From contig CBDFFQ010000001.1 of the NCBI GenBank assembly GCA_965246835.1, positions 1,550,001 to 1,614,000 on the forward strand: 64,000 bases of DNA. Direction: 5' to 3'. Both the position numbers and the translations under genes were made by a program. The notes beneath the pieces are model-generated. The model did no database searches, was not told where the DNA came from, and saw only the letters and a list, made by a program, of their open reading frames with translations. This DNA is from JANPPS01 sp965246835. GTDB taxonomy: Bacteria; Pseudomonadota; Alphaproteobacteria; Acetobacterales; Acetobacteraceae. Of the stretch, positions 47,939 to 56,471 are shown in pieces; the stretch's first letter is position 1; each line of letters begins with the position of its first letter.

Positions 47939-49075
47939 TCAATCATCGAGCCGCCTGAGGATGCCCGGTATGGCCTTCTTGACCTGGAAAAACCCGCTGG
48001 TGGCCCGCGGCCAGGTCAGCTCGTCCCACGCACGCCGCACCCGGATGCAGCCCGGCGGCAACGCCTCCGCTGACGGCCCCACCGGCGCCCAGGCCGTGAC
48101 CATCGGCAGCCCCGGCGCCCAATCCTCGACCCGTTCCGCCGGGCACCCGAAATGCGCCCCGGCCCGGGCCAGCGCATCCTGCATCGCCGCCGCATCGGCC
48201 TGCCGCACACGCTCCACGGCGCCGGGCGCATGGGCCAGCACGCCGCCGACCCGGACCACACGCGCCCCGCCCAGCGGCAGGCTTTCCGGATTGAGGTCAT
48301 CGAGGTGCAGCAGCAGCGCCACCTCGCCCGAGGGGACCGGCGCCGCAACCGGCAGCTTGACCGGGGGCGCCAGGCTGTCTTCCTCGAGCGGCACCGGGTC
48401 CTCGTTCAATCCCGTGGGCGAAAAGCGCCCGTTGGTATAGCGCCGGATATTCTCCGCCCGCGCCGCATAGGCCTTGCCCCGCGTATGCAGCCCGGCCACC
48501 CAGCGCCAGGACAGCGTGTTGCTCGCGGGATCGCCGTCGATCAGGTGACGCAGGAAGAAATCCGCGCCCAAGGCCCAGGGGAGCCGCAGGGTAAAGATCC
48601 AGATCGAGGCAAACCACATGCGGGCATGGTTGTGCAGCCACCCGGTCTCGACCAACTCCCGCGCCCAGTCGTCGAACCCCTCGATCCCCGTGCGCCCCGC
48701 CATCGCGTCCTCGGCCACGCGGCGCAGCCCCGATTGGGTCGCGAGCTGGTTGCGGCCTTGGGCGACCAGGCGCTGGTAGTCGGTCCAGATCGCCGGATGC
48801 GTCTCCAGATAGCCTTTGAAATACGTGCGCCAGAACACTTCCTGCACGAATTTCTCGGCTTCGTCGGGCCCATGCCGGTCCAGCGCCGATGCCACGACCT
48901 CCTGCTCCAGGATCATCCGGCGCCGGAGATAGGGGGACAGCATGGTCGTGCTGGCAGGGCGGTCCGGGCCGGGATCGGCGTTACGGCCGCGGGCGTAGTC
49001 AACGCCAGTATGGGGGAGGATGTCGCCCAGGCGCTGCAACGCGGCGACGCGGGTCATGTCGAAGGTTCGGGTCAT
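47939..49075 (-). CDS. Photolyase-like FAD-binding protein without antenna domain
   Basis: A 378-aa protein whose first 250 residues match the FAD-binding helical domain of DNA photolyases/cryptochromes: STTMLSPYLRRRMILEQEVV, FWRTYFKGYLETHP, GWLHNHARMWFASIWIFTL and GADFFLRHLIDGDPASNTLS. The N-terminal alpha/beta antenna domain of classical photolyases is missing. In its place a C-terminal region of about 130 residues (from about LAPPVKLPVAAPVP) of unknown fold is attached. DNA repair or light signalling is possible. It splits the sugar-import operon from its probable GntR regulator without obvious functional link. Confidence 0.82.
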   Translation of the reverse strand: MTRTFDMTRVAALQRLGDILPHTGVDYARGRNADPGPDRPASTTMLSPYLRRRMILEQEVVASALDRHGPDEAEKFVQEVFWRTYFKGYLETHPAIWTDYQRLVAQGRNQLATQSGLRRVAEDAMAGRTGIEGFDDWARELVETGWLHNHARMWFASIWIFTLRLPWALGADFFLRHLIDGDPASNTLSWRWVAGLHTRGKAYAARAENIRRYTNGRFSPTGLNEDPVPLEEDSLAPPVKLPVAAPVPSGEVALLLHLDDLNPESLPLGGARVVRVGGVLAHAPGAVERVRQADAAAMQDALARAGAHFGCPAERVEDWAPGLPMVTAWAPVGPSAEALPPGCIRVRRAWDELTWPRATSGFFQVKKAIPGILRRLDD

Positions 49076-49106
49076 GGCCGCGATGTGGGGCGGCGCCGCG
49101 GCCTGG

Positions 49107-49826
49107 CTATCCCACGGCGCGAAACGACAGGTTGCAGTCCAGCAGCGCCGGGTCGATGCCGCGGCCCATGACGTCGAACATGCTGTCCATCCACGCCATC
49201 AGCTGGTCCGCCGCCGCGACCGCCGCGCGGGATTGCCGGGCGGCCACGGCGTCGATGATCGCGAGGTGGCATTCGATCGTGCGGGACAGCCCCTCGTTCG
49301 GGCGGATGGCGCCGTGGTAGATCCAGCCGATGCGGCGGAAGATCGTGTGCAGCGGGCGCAGCGTATGTTCCAGGAACGGCTCCCCGGCGGCGGCGGTCAG
49401 CAGCTGGTCGATGCGGCGGTCCAGCGCGTTGAACTCGGTCAGCGTCATGGTGGGCGCGCGCTCCCGCATCGTGGCGCTGATGTGCAGCAGCTGGTTGCGA
49501 TGCGACGCCCCGGCCCGCTCCGCCGCGAGGCGCAGCACGAACCGCTCCATGTCGCGGCGCAGCAGCAGCAGCGTCCGCTCCCGCGTCAGATCGACCGGGG
49601 CGATCTGCAGGCCGTGGCGGGGCCGGACCACGATCAGCGTGTCGGCCGCGAGCCGGCTCACGGCCTGATGGATCGGGGTGCGGCCATAGCCGGTGGCGTC
49701 CTGCACATCCTGGATCGACAGATACCGGCCCGGCGCCAGCGAGCCATCGATGATCATCGCCTCGCACCGGTCATAGGCGAGATCGGACAGGTTCAGCCGG
49801 TTCTGCCGCTTGGGCGCTAGGGTCAT
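49107..49826 (-). CDS. GntR-family (FadR/FCD) regulator
   Basis: A 239-aa regulator. The N-terminal winged helix has SIQDVQDATGYGRTPIHQAV followed by SRLAADTLIVVRPRHGLQI. The C-terminal all-helical FCD domain includes RDMERFVLRLAAERAGASHR and the metal/ligand-binding His positions toward HLAIIDAV. FCD regulators often sense sugar acids or other carboxylates. It is divergent from the enolase-superfamily gene, with a GTGATATTTTAC site between them, and probably controls both arms of the sugar-acid locus and itself. Confidence 0.92.
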   Translation of the reverse strand: MTLAPKRQNRLNLSDLAYDRCEAMIIDGSLAPGRYLSIQDVQDATGYGRTPIHQAVSRLAADTLIVVRPRHGLQIAPVDLTRERTLLLLRRDMERFVLRLAAERAGASHRNQLLHISATMRERAPTMTLTEFNALDRRIDQLLTAAAGEPFLEHTLRPLHTIFRRIGWIYHGAIRPNEGLSRTIECHLAIIDAVAARQSRAAVAAADQLMAWMDSMFDVMGRGIDPALLDCNLSFRAVG

Positions 49827-49848
49827 GCCGGCTCGGTCTCCGTATGTT

Positions 49849-49860
49849 GTGATATTTTAC
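49849..49860. promoter_or_regulatory. GntR-type operator candidate between gntR and the dehydratase gene
   Basis: GTGATATTTTAC differs by one base from the perfect inverted repeat at 47922-47933. It is placed 22 bases before the GntR start and 40 before the dehydratase start, so one site could control both directions. Confidence 0.6.
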
Positions 49861-49900
49861 ACCCCGCGCTAGCCTTGGTGCAACAAAGCGGGGCGCCCCT

Positions 49901-51103
49901 GTGAAGATCACGGCCATCGAGACACTGCGGACGCGCGAGTTCGCCAACGTGATCTGGGTCCGGGTGCATACCGATGCCGGGGTGGTCGGGCTCGGCGAGA
50001 CGTTCTATGGCGCCGGCGCTGTCGAGGCGCATATCCACGATACACTGTCGATCCGGTTGCTGGGCCGGGACCCGCTGCATATCGAGGCCTTGCATCGGGA
50101 GATGCTGAACCTGCCGATGGCGCAATCCAGCACCGGGGTGGAGTATCGCGCGGCGTCCGCGATCGACATCGCGTTCTGGGATATTTTTGGGAAGGTGTGC
50201 CAGCAACCGGTGCACCAGATGCTGGGCGGGCTGTGCCGGCCGAAGCAGCGGATTTACAATACATGTGCCGGGTATGCGTATGTGCGGTCGCAGCAGATCA
50301 AGCCGGTCTCGACCTGGAACTTTTCGGACGATGCCGGGCCCTACGAAGACCTGAACGGGTTCATGCATCGCGCCGATGCGGTGGCGGAGAGCCTGCTGGA
50401 GCAGGGCATCACGGCCATGAAGATCTGGCCGTTCGACCCGGCCGCCATCGCCAACGACGGCTGCCACATCACCAAGGACGAGCTCAAGACGGCTCTCGCG
50501 CCCTTCGAAAAAATCCGCGGGGCCGTGGGAGATCGGATGGAGATCATGGTGGAGTTCCACTCGCTATGGAACCTGCCGATGGCCAAGAAGCTGGCGAAGT
50601 ATCTGGAGCCCTATGACCCCACCTGGTTCGAGGATCCGATCCGCATGAACTCGCCCCAGGCCTTGGCGGAGTATGCGCGCAGCACGGATGTCTGGGTCTG
50701 CGCGAGCGAGACCTTGGGCAGCCGGTTCCCGTATAAGGAGATGCTGGACCGGGACGCGATGCACGTGGTGATGGCCGATCTGTGCTGGACCGGGGGATTG
50801 ACCGAGGGGCGCAAGATCGCCGCCATGGCCGACACCTATCACCGCCCGTTCGCGCCGCATGACTGCATCGGGCCCGTGGGCTTCATCGCCGGGATCCACG
50901 CCTCCTTTAGCCAGCCGAACACGCTGATCCAGGAGAGCGTGCGCGCCTTCTACACCGGCTGGTATCGGGAGCTCGTGACGGAGATGCCGGTGATCCGGGA
51001 TGGCTACGTGCTGCCGATGGAGGGGCATGGCCTCGGCACCGAGCTGCAACCGGCCGTGTTCGAGCGGCCTGACCTCATCACCCGGCGGACGGAGCTGTCA
51101 TGA
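49901..51103 (+). CDS. Enolase-superfamily sugar-acid dehydratase (mandelate racemase group)
   Basis: A 400-aa protein from a GTG start. Probable metal ligands are Glu218 (MVEFHSLW), Glu244 (WFEDPI) and Glu270 (CASETLGSR). His220 and His320 (APHDCIGPVG) resemble the acid/base pair of D-galactonate and related dehydratases. Such enzymes turn an aldonic acid into a 2-keto-3-deoxy acid, the substrate of the KDG kinase and KDPG aldolase encoded in the same locus. The exact sugar acid is unknown. It overlaps the SDR gene by four bases and is preceded by a GntR-type operator candidate. Confidence 0.88.
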   Translation: MKITAIETLRTREFANVIWVRVHTDAGVVGLGETFYGAGAVEAHIHDTLSIRLLGRDPLHIEALHREMLNLPMAQSSTGVEYRAASAIDIAFWDIFGKVCQQPVHQMLGGLCRPKQRIYNTCAGYAYVRSQQIKPVSTWNFSDDAGPYEDLNGFMHRADAVAESLLEQGITAMKIWPFDPAAIANDGCHITKDELKTALAPFEKIRGAVGDRMEIMVEFHSLWNLPMAKKLAKYLEPYDPTWFEDPIRMNSPQALAEYARSTDVWVCASETLGSRFPYKEMLDRDAMHVVMADLCWTGGLTEGRKIAAMADTYHRPFAPHDCIGPVGFIAGIHASFSQPNTLIQESVRAFYTGWYRELVTEMPVIRDGYVLPMEGHGLGTELQPAVFERPDLITRRTELS

Positions 51104-51861
51104 CCCTATTCGATCTCACGGCCCGCACCGCGCTGGTGACCGGCTCCTCCCGCGGGTTGGGCCGCGCGATGGCGGAGGGGCTGGCGCAGGCCGGCGCCAC
51201 GGTGGTGCTGAACGGCGCCGATGCCGGGCGGCTCGATGCGGCGGTGGCGGAGATGCGGGCGGCCGGGCATTCCGTGCGGGCGTCGCAGTTCGATGTGACG
51301 GATGAGGCGGCGGTGGTGGCCGCCTTTGCGGCGCTGGACGCGGAGGGGGTCGAGGTGGACATCCTGGTCAACAACGCCGGCATCCAGTTCAGGAAGCCGA
51401 TGCTGGAGCTGGAGACCGCGGATTGGCGCCGGGTGATCGAGACCAACCTCACCAGCGCCTTCGTCATCGGGCGGGAGGCGGCGCGGCGCATGGTGACGCG
51501 GGGGCACGGCAAGATCGTGAACATCGGTTCGCTCACCAGCGCGCTCGCCCGGGCCACGATCGCGCCCTACACGGTGGCGAAGGGCGGCATCAAGATGCTG
51601 ACGCAGGCGATGGCGGCGGAATGGGCGGCGCATGGCATCCAGGCCAATGCGATCGGACCGGGCTACATGCTGACGGAAATGAACACCGCCCTGGTCAACG
51701 ACCCCGCCTTCGATGCCTGGGTGAAGGGCCGCACGCCCTCACGCCGCTGGGGCCGGCCGGAGGAGCTGGTGGGCGCCGCCGTGTTCCTGTCATCCGCCGC
51801 ATCGGATTACGTGAACGGGCAGATCATCTACGTCGATGGCGGCATGCTGGCCGTGCTGTGA
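51100..51861 (+). CDS. SDR oxidoreductase, gluconate 5-dehydrogenase-like
   Basis: A 253-aa short-chain dehydrogenase. The cofactor loop is TGSSRGLGRA (14-23), NNAG is at 91-94, and the catalytic residues are Ser144, Tyr157 and Lys161 (YTVAKGG). The sequence is closest in style to gluconate 5-dehydrogenases and 2-deoxygluconate dehydrogenases (FDLTARTALVTGSSRGLGRA is nearly identical in pattern). It probably oxidises or reduces a sugar-acid intermediate. It overlaps both neighbours by four bases. Confidence 0.9.
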   Translation: MTLFDLTARTALVTGSSRGLGRAMAEGLAQAGATVVLNGADAGRLDAAVAEMRAAGHSVRASQFDVTDEAAVVAAFAALDAEGVEVDILVNNAGIQFRKPMLELETADWRRVIETNLTSAFVIGREAARRMVTRGHGKIVNIGSLTSALARATIAPYTVAKGGIKMLTQAMAAEWAAHGIQANAIGPGYMLTEMNTALVNDPAFDAWVKGRTPSRRWGRPEELVGAAVFLSSAASDYVNGQIIYVDGGMLAVL

Positions 51862-52496
51862 TCCTGGTCATCAACCCGAATTCCTCGACGGCGGTGACGG
51901 CCGCGATCGACCAGGCCATGGCGCCGTTGCGCCGTCCGGGACTGCCGCCGATCGTGGTCACGTCCCTATCCGACGGCCCGGCGGGTATCGCGACGCAGCA
52001 GGATTCCGATGGCGTGGTGATGAAGCTGGTGGCGCGGGTGCAGGACGATGCGGCGGCGGCGTTCGTGCTGGCGTGCTTCAGCGACCCCGGGCTTCATGCC
52101 GTGCGGGAGGCCGCCGGCGGCCGGCCGGTGATGGGGATCGCGGAATGGGGGCTGCTGCGGGCGCTGACGCTCGGCGAGCGGTTCGGCATCGTGGCGCTGT
52201 CTCCCGCGTCCGTCGCGCGGCAGCGGCGGATGGTGCGGCAGATGGGGCTGCAGGACCGCTATGCCGGCAGCCGCGCGATCGGGGCCACGGCGGCGGACAC
52301 GGCGGATGCTGCCATCCTGGAACGGCTGGTTGAGGCCGGGACGGCGCTGGTGGCGGACGGCGCCGATGTGGTGGTGCTGGGCTGCGCCGGGATGGCGGCA
52401 CAGCGGGCGGCTTTGAAGGCGCGGATCGGGTGCCCCGTGGTGGAACCGGTGCAGCAGGCGGTGGTGGCGGCGATCGGGGCTTTGCTGCTGCGATAA
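51858..52496 (+). CDS. Asp/Glu/hydantoin racemase-family protein
   Basis: A 212-aa protein from a GTG start in a GTGA overlap. The N-terminus ILVINPNSSTAVTAAID is the family hallmark. The two catalytic cysteines are Cys73 (ACFSDPGL) and Cys176 (LGCAGM). Members racemise or isomerise hydantoins, amino acids or maleate. Its place after a sugar-acid dehydratase and an SDR is odd, and the substrate may be a non-amino carboxylate. It ends the plus-strand operon. Confidence 0.87.
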   Translation: MILVINPNSSTAVTAAIDQAMAPLRRPGLPPIVVTSLSDGPAGIATQQDSDGVVMKLVARVQDDAAAAFVLACFSDPGLHAVREAAGGRPVMGIAEWGLLRALTLGERFGIVALSPASVARQRRMVRQMGLQDRYAGSRAIGATAADTADAAILERLVEAGTALVADGADVVVLGCAGMAAQRAALKARIGCPVVEPVQQAVVAAIGALLLR

Positions 52497-52519
52497 TCCC
52501 GTGGTCCGCGCTACCGGGG

Positions 52520-53293
52520 TTAGATGCCGCTGAACCAGTTGAACCCGCGATCCTCCCAGTATCCACCGCGGTACGTGTTGGTCACCTCGATGGCCGTAAT
52601 CCATTTCGGATTCTTGAAGCCGAGCTTGGTGCTGGTGCGCAGCCGCAGCGGGTAGCCGAACGGGTCCGGCAGGGTTTCGCGGCCGTATTCGGTGGCGAGC
52701 AGGGTTTGGGGGTGCAGTGCGGTCGCCATGTCGATGCTGCTGCCGTAATCGTCGGCGGTCCTGAACGACACGTATTTGGCCCTGAGGTCGGCGCCGACCC
52801 GCTCCAGGAAAGCGCGCATCGGCACACCGGACCATTGGCCGATATAGTCCCAGCCTTCCACGCAGACATGGCGGATGATGGTTTCGGCTTGCGGCAGCGC
52901 GGCGAGGTCCTGCCGTGTCCAGGGGCGCTTTTCGGCGATGGAGCCGGCCAATTCCAGCCGCCACCCATCGCCGTCCACGGGGCGCACCTTCTCGATCCCG
53001 TAATAGGCGTTGAAGCGGGGCGGGCGGAGCACCTGGCTTTCGGCATAGGTCGGCGCCAGGTGATGGGGGTCGAACAGCCAGGCCTGCACCTGGTCGTTGA
53101 AGGCCGAGATGCGCAGCAGCGCCGCCTGCACCCCGCTTTCCTCCGACACGTCGCACCCCGTCAGCAGCGTAAGCGCGCCGAGCGACAGGCCGCCGCGGAG
53201 CAGGCCCCGGCGGTGCAGATCGCGGATCAAGGGGCGGTGATTGTCGAGGATCGCCGGGTCGGGCCGCGCGGCGGGGCGGAACTTCGATTTCAT
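52520..53293 (-). CDS. MsrP/YedY-like molybdopterin oxidoreductase
   Basis: A 257-aa member of the sulfite oxidase fold family. The molybdenum-binding cysteine is Cys144 in RHVCVEGWDYIGQW. The leader has twin arginines at 28-29 (HRRGLLRGG) and a lipobox-like LLTGC (Cys47), so Tat export and perhaps lipid anchoring are expected. It overlaps the cytochrome b561 gene by four bases; that protein is the likely membrane electron partner. Family members repair methionine sulfoxide in the periplasm, but this short form may use another substrate. Confidence 0.85.
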   Translation of the reverse strand: MKSKFRPAARPDPAILDNHRPLIRDLHRRGLLRGGLSLGALTLLTGCDVSEESGVQAALLRISAFNDQVQAWLFDPHHLAPTYAESQVLRPPRFNAYYGIEKVRPVDGDGWRLELAGSIAEKRPWTRQDLAALPQAETIIRHVCVEGWDYIGQWSGVPMRAFLERVGADLRAKYVSFRTADDYGSSIDMATALHPQTLLATEYGRETLPDPFGYPLRLRTSTKLGFKNPKWITAIEVTNTYRGGYWEDRGFNWFSGI

Positions 53294-53934
53294 CGTGCGT
53301 CCTCCCGTGTGGCCAAGCGCGGTCCGCCGGTCAGCATGGCCCAGAGCGTCTGCGGCACCAGCAGCGAGAGCGCCACGTGCACGAACAAGAAGCCCACGAT
53401 CACCGCCATGCCGCCGAAATGCCACAGCCGCGCCGCCTGGAAACCGCCCAAAACAGCGGTGAGGCCGGAGAACTGCACCGGTTTCCAGATCGCAAGCCCA
53501 GTCACGACCTGCGTGACACCCGCCAGGATCACCACGATATACAGCAGCTTCTGCACGGCGTTGTAGGTGGTGAGGTCGTCATGGGCGACCTTGAAGCGCA
53601 GGGTGTCGCGGACCGTGTGCACGAGGTCGGGCACCCGGATCGGCAGCAGCCGCTCACGTAACCGGCCCGTGGCCAGGCCGTATAGGAGGTAGGCCAACCC
53701 GTTCACGGCCAGCAACCACATGCCCGCGAAGTGCCACAACAGGCTCTGTGCCGCCCAGCTGCCGAGTTTTAGCCAGGGTGGGAAGTGCAGGAAACCGAAC
53801 AGCACGCTATCGTTGTAAATGCCCCAGCCGGAACCGATCATGATGAGCATGGCCACCGCATTGATCCAGTGCATGATCCGGACCGGAAGCGGATGGAGGC
53901 GGCGGCCAGTGGCGTGCATCGCTGATTTCCTCAC
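53290..53934 (-). CDS. Cytochrome b561-family membrane protein
   Basis: A 214-aa four-to-five-helix membrane protein. Heme-binding His residues lie in RIMHWINAVAML, SLLWHFAGMWLL, RLWHFGGMAVIV and FLFVHVALSLL. It probably carries electrons from the quinone pool to the MsrP-like enzyme encoded next. The gene is first in the two-gene unit. A Gly-Pro-rich end (LTGGPRLATREDAR) follows the last helix. Confidence 0.87.
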   Translation of the reverse strand: MRKSAMHATGRRLHPLPVRIMHWINAVAMLIMIGSGWGIYNDSVLFGFLHFPPWLKLGSWAAQSLLWHFAGMWLLAVNGLAYLLYGLATGRLRERLLPIRVPDLVHTVRDTLRFKVAHDDLTTYNAVQKLLYIVVILAGVTQVVTGLAIWKPVQFSGLTAVLGGFQAARLWHFGGMAVIVGFLFVHVALSLLVPQTLWAMLTGGPRLATREDAR

Positions 53935-54010
53935 GAAGGCGCATTCAGTTTCTCAGAGTTCGGCGCATGGGGTCCAATGGATACATCTTGCGCTGGCCGC
54001 GTTGGTCACG

Positions 54011-54382
54011 ATGGCTGCCGCACCGCACGACGCCCGCTTCCCGCAGCCCGTGCGGGCCGGGGATCTGGTGCACCGGCAGGTGTTGCAACCGAGCGAGCAG
54101 CAATGGGTTCTGGGTCGGGTGGCGGGAGTGGTGCGGGATGCCGGGGGCGATTTTCTGGTCATCGTGGACGCGCGCGCGGCCGGGCTGGCGGGCGTGGCCG
54201 GCTGGGGTGGGCGGCGTGTCGCGGTGCCGGCGGGCGCCTTGGCGCTGCTCGGCGAGCATGTGGCCTTGATGGACCTCTCGCCCGAGCAGCTTCGGGCGTT
54301 GCCGCCGTTCGATCCAGGCGCCGTCCGGCCCGTTCCGGCCGAGGAGCGCATCCGGATGGGCCTGGTGGGGCCGTTCCACTGA
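54011..54382 (+). CDS. Small PRC-barrel-like protein
   Basis: A 123-aa protein from ATG 54011. The frame is open further upstream, and a preceding hydrophobic stretch (HLALAALVTMAAA) could be a signal peptide if a non-ATG start near 53970 is used. The core GDLVHRQVLQPSEQQWVLGR and DFLVIVDARAAGL followed by RRVAVPAGALALLGEHVAL resembles a PRC-barrel. Such domains occur in cytoplasmic and membrane-associated proteins with RNA or photosynthetic roles. It lies five bases before the glycosyltransferase operon and may be its first gene. Confidence 0.6.
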   Translation: MAAAPHDARFPQPVRAGDLVHRQVLQPSEQQWVLGRVAGVVRDAGGDFLVIVDARAAGLAGVAGWGGRRVAVPAGALALLGEHVALMDLSPEQLRALPPFDPGAVRPVPAEERIRMGLVGPFH

Positions 54383-54386
54383 CGCC

Positions 54387-55130
54387 ATGACGGGAGATCT
54401 CAGCCATATCTGCGCCATCGCCGTCATGGCGAAGGCGCCGCGCCCCGGGCACGTCAAGACCAGGCTGCAAGCCGTCCTGTCTCCGGAGGAGGCGGCCGGG
54501 CTGGGGGCCGCGTTCCTGCGGGACGTGACGGGCAACGTGGCGGCCGCGGCGCGGGACCAGCCGATCCATGGCTTCGTCGCATATGCGCCGGCCGGGCAGG
54601 AGGCGCGGTTCGATGGCGTGCTGGCGCCCCGCACCCGGCTTGTGCTGGCGGACGGCACCGGGGGAGATGCGCCGGGGGTGGAGGGGTTCGGCCGTTGCCT
54701 GCTGCACGCGATCCGGGCCTTGCTGGACCAGGGGTATGGCGCGGCCTGCCTGTTGAACGCCGACAGCCCGACCCTGCCGGCCGCGTGGCTGGCGGAGGCA
54801 GCGAGCCGCCTGCTGGCGCCGGGGCGGCGGACGGTGTTGGGGCCGGCGGAGGATGGCGGGTATTGGCTGATCGGGATGCAGGCGCCGGAGCCCGCGCTGT
54901 TCGCCGGCATCGCCTGGAGCACCGGGACCGTCGCGGCCACGACGACGCAGCGCGCGGCCGAAGCCGGGCTGCCGATGGACCTGCTGGGCGCTTGGTATGA
55001 CGTGGATGACCCGGCGAGCCTGCGCCGCCTGGCGGAGGAGCTGGAGCGGCCGGGGCCGGACGCGCCGGCCACACGGGCCTGGGCGGCGGCGGCGGGGCTG
55101 GGGCGGCGCATGGGCCTGCGGGCTGCATGA
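54387..55130 (+). CDS. DUF2064/TIGR04282-type glycosyl- or nucleotidyltransferase
   Basis: A 247-aa GT-A-fold protein. The N-terminus CAIAVMAKAPRPGHVKTRLQ is the hallmark of this family, followed by LLNADSPTLP (DxD-like) and GPAEDGGYWLIGMQ. The family was named from arsenosugar clusters, but many members lie in unrelated loci. Here no ArsM or ArsS is present. It overlaps the membrane glycosyltransferase gene by ATGA, and the radical SAM and GT2 genes follow. It probably activates or transfers a sugar for the product of this operon. Confidence 0.85.
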   Translation: MTGDLSHICAIAVMAKAPRPGHVKTRLQAVLSPEEAAGLGAAFLRDVTGNVAAAARDQPIHGFVAYAPAGQEARFDGVLAPRTRLVLADGTGGDAPGVEGFGRCLLHAIRALLDQGYGAACLLNADSPTLPAAWLAEAASRLLAPGRRTVLGPAEDGGYWLIGMQAPEPALFAGIAWSTGTVAATTTQRAAEAGLPMDLLGAWYDVDDPASLRRLAEELERPGPDAPATRAWAAAAGLGRRMGLRAA

Positions 55131-56461
55131 CGGGTCGATTGTGGAGAGTGATGGCCCTGGGTGGCTGCATCCTGGGTGCGATCCTGGCCGGGCTGGCATT
55201 GCGCCTGCCGGGGGAGGCCGGGGCGATGGATCCGGGGCGCACCCGGGCCTATGTGATGGCCGCCCTGGTGGCGGGAGCGCTGTATGCCGGGGCGTCGTGG
55301 CTGGTGCTGCGGGGGCAGCTGGGGCGGTTCGCTCTGCCGGCGATCCTGGTTCTGGCGCTGGCGATGCGGGCGCTCACGTTGGCTAGCCCGCCGCTGCTGT
55401 CCACGGACATCTTCCGGTATGTCTGGGATGGGCGGGTGCAGGTGGCGGGGATGAACCCGTATCTGTTCGTCCCGGCGGCACCGGAGCTGGCCGGGCTGCG
55501 GGATGGCGGCACCGGGCCCGGGGCGATCTACCCCAACATCAACCGGGCCGGGTATGCGCCCACGATCTATCCGCCGGTGGCGCAGGCGGTTTTTGCGGCC
55601 GTGGCGTGGGTGTGGCCCACGATCTTCGGCATGAAGGCGGCGATGCTGGCGTTCGACCTGGTGGGCATCGGGGCGGCGCTGGCGTTGTTGCGGGCGGCGG
55701 CCTTGCCGCTGGAGCGGGTGGTGATCCTGGCGTGGAACCCGCTTGTGGTATGGGAGTTCGCGGGCGCCGGGCATATCGACGCGGCGGCGGTGGGGCTGTC
55801 GGGCCTGGCGCTTCTGGCGGCGGTGCGGCGGTGGCCGGGGGTGGCGGGGGTGGCGCTGGCGGGGGCGATCCTGTGCAAGCTGCTGCCTGTGGCGCTGGCG
55901 CCGGCGGTGTGGCGGCGCCAAGATCGGCCTGGGTATTGGCGGCTGCCGCTCGGCGTGGGGGCGGTGATCGCGGTCGCGTATGCGGCGTATGCGTGGGGCG
56001 CCGGGTGGCGCGTGCTGGGGTATCTGCCGGGCTATGCGGCGGAGGAGGAACTGAGTGCCGGCAGCGGGTTTCTGCTGCTCCGGCTCGGGGCGCTGGCGGG
56101 GGCGGTGCCGGCGTGGGCGGGGATCGCGTATGCGGCCGTGATGGCGGCGGGGTTGTTGCTCTTGGCCGTGTGGATCGCCTGGCGGCCATGGCCGGACGAT
56201 CGGGCGGCGCGGACGCGGTTGGTGTGCCGGGACGCGGTGTGGCTGGGGTTGGCCACGATGCTCGCGCTATCGCCGCATTATCCGTGGTATCTGACTGCGC
56301 TGGCATTGCCGGCCGTAGCGTCGCTGCAACCGGCGGCGCTGTGGTTGATGGTGGCGGCGCCGCTCCTTTATCTGGACGAGGCGCTGGTCCAGGTCTGGGC
56401 GCCCGTCGTTGTTTTCGTGCCGGCACTCCTGTTGATGCCGTTTCGCCGTGCCCCTGGTTAA
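55127..56461 (+). CDS. Multi-spanning GT-C glycosyltransferase (GT87/DUF2029-like)
   Basis: A 444-aa membrane protein with about ten hydrophobic segments. The first large loop holds STDIFRYVWDGRVQVAGMNP, with the acidic Asp typical of polyprenyl-phosphate-sugar-dependent GT-C enzymes, and YAPTIYPPVAQAVFA after it. WNPLVVWEFAGAGHIDAAAV is another conserved patch. The active site would face the periplasm. It may use a lipid-linked sugar made by the GT2 enzyme encoded three genes later. The coding strand is very G-rich. Confidence 0.83.
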   Translation: MTGRLWRVMALGGCILGAILAGLALRLPGEAGAMDPGRTRAYVMAALVAGALYAGASWLVLRGQLGRFALPAILVLALAMRALTLASPPLLSTDIFRYVWDGRVQVAGMNPYLFVPAAPELAGLRDGGTGPGAIYPNINRAGYAPTIYPPVAQAVFAAVAWVWPTIFGMKAAMLAFDLVGIGAALALLRAAALPLERVVILAWNPLVVWEFAGAGHIDAAAVGLSGLALLAAVRRWPGVAGVALAGAILCKLLPVALAPAVWRRQDRPGYWRLPLGVGAVIAVAYAAYAWGAGWRVLGYLPGYAAEEELSAGSGFLLLRLGALAGAVPAWAGIAYAAVMAAGLLLLAVWIAWRPWPDDRAARTRLVCRDAVWLGLATMLALSPHYPWYLTALALPAVASLQPAALWLMVAAPLLYLDEALVQVWAPVVVFVPALLLMPFRRAPG

Positions 56462-56471
56462 GGAGATCCCG

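Noticed and set aside
48600..50300. A defined oriC at the skew change
   Set aside because: No DnaA-box cluster and no AT-rich unwinding element were found by eye. The skew change is reported as a finding, but no origin feature is called.
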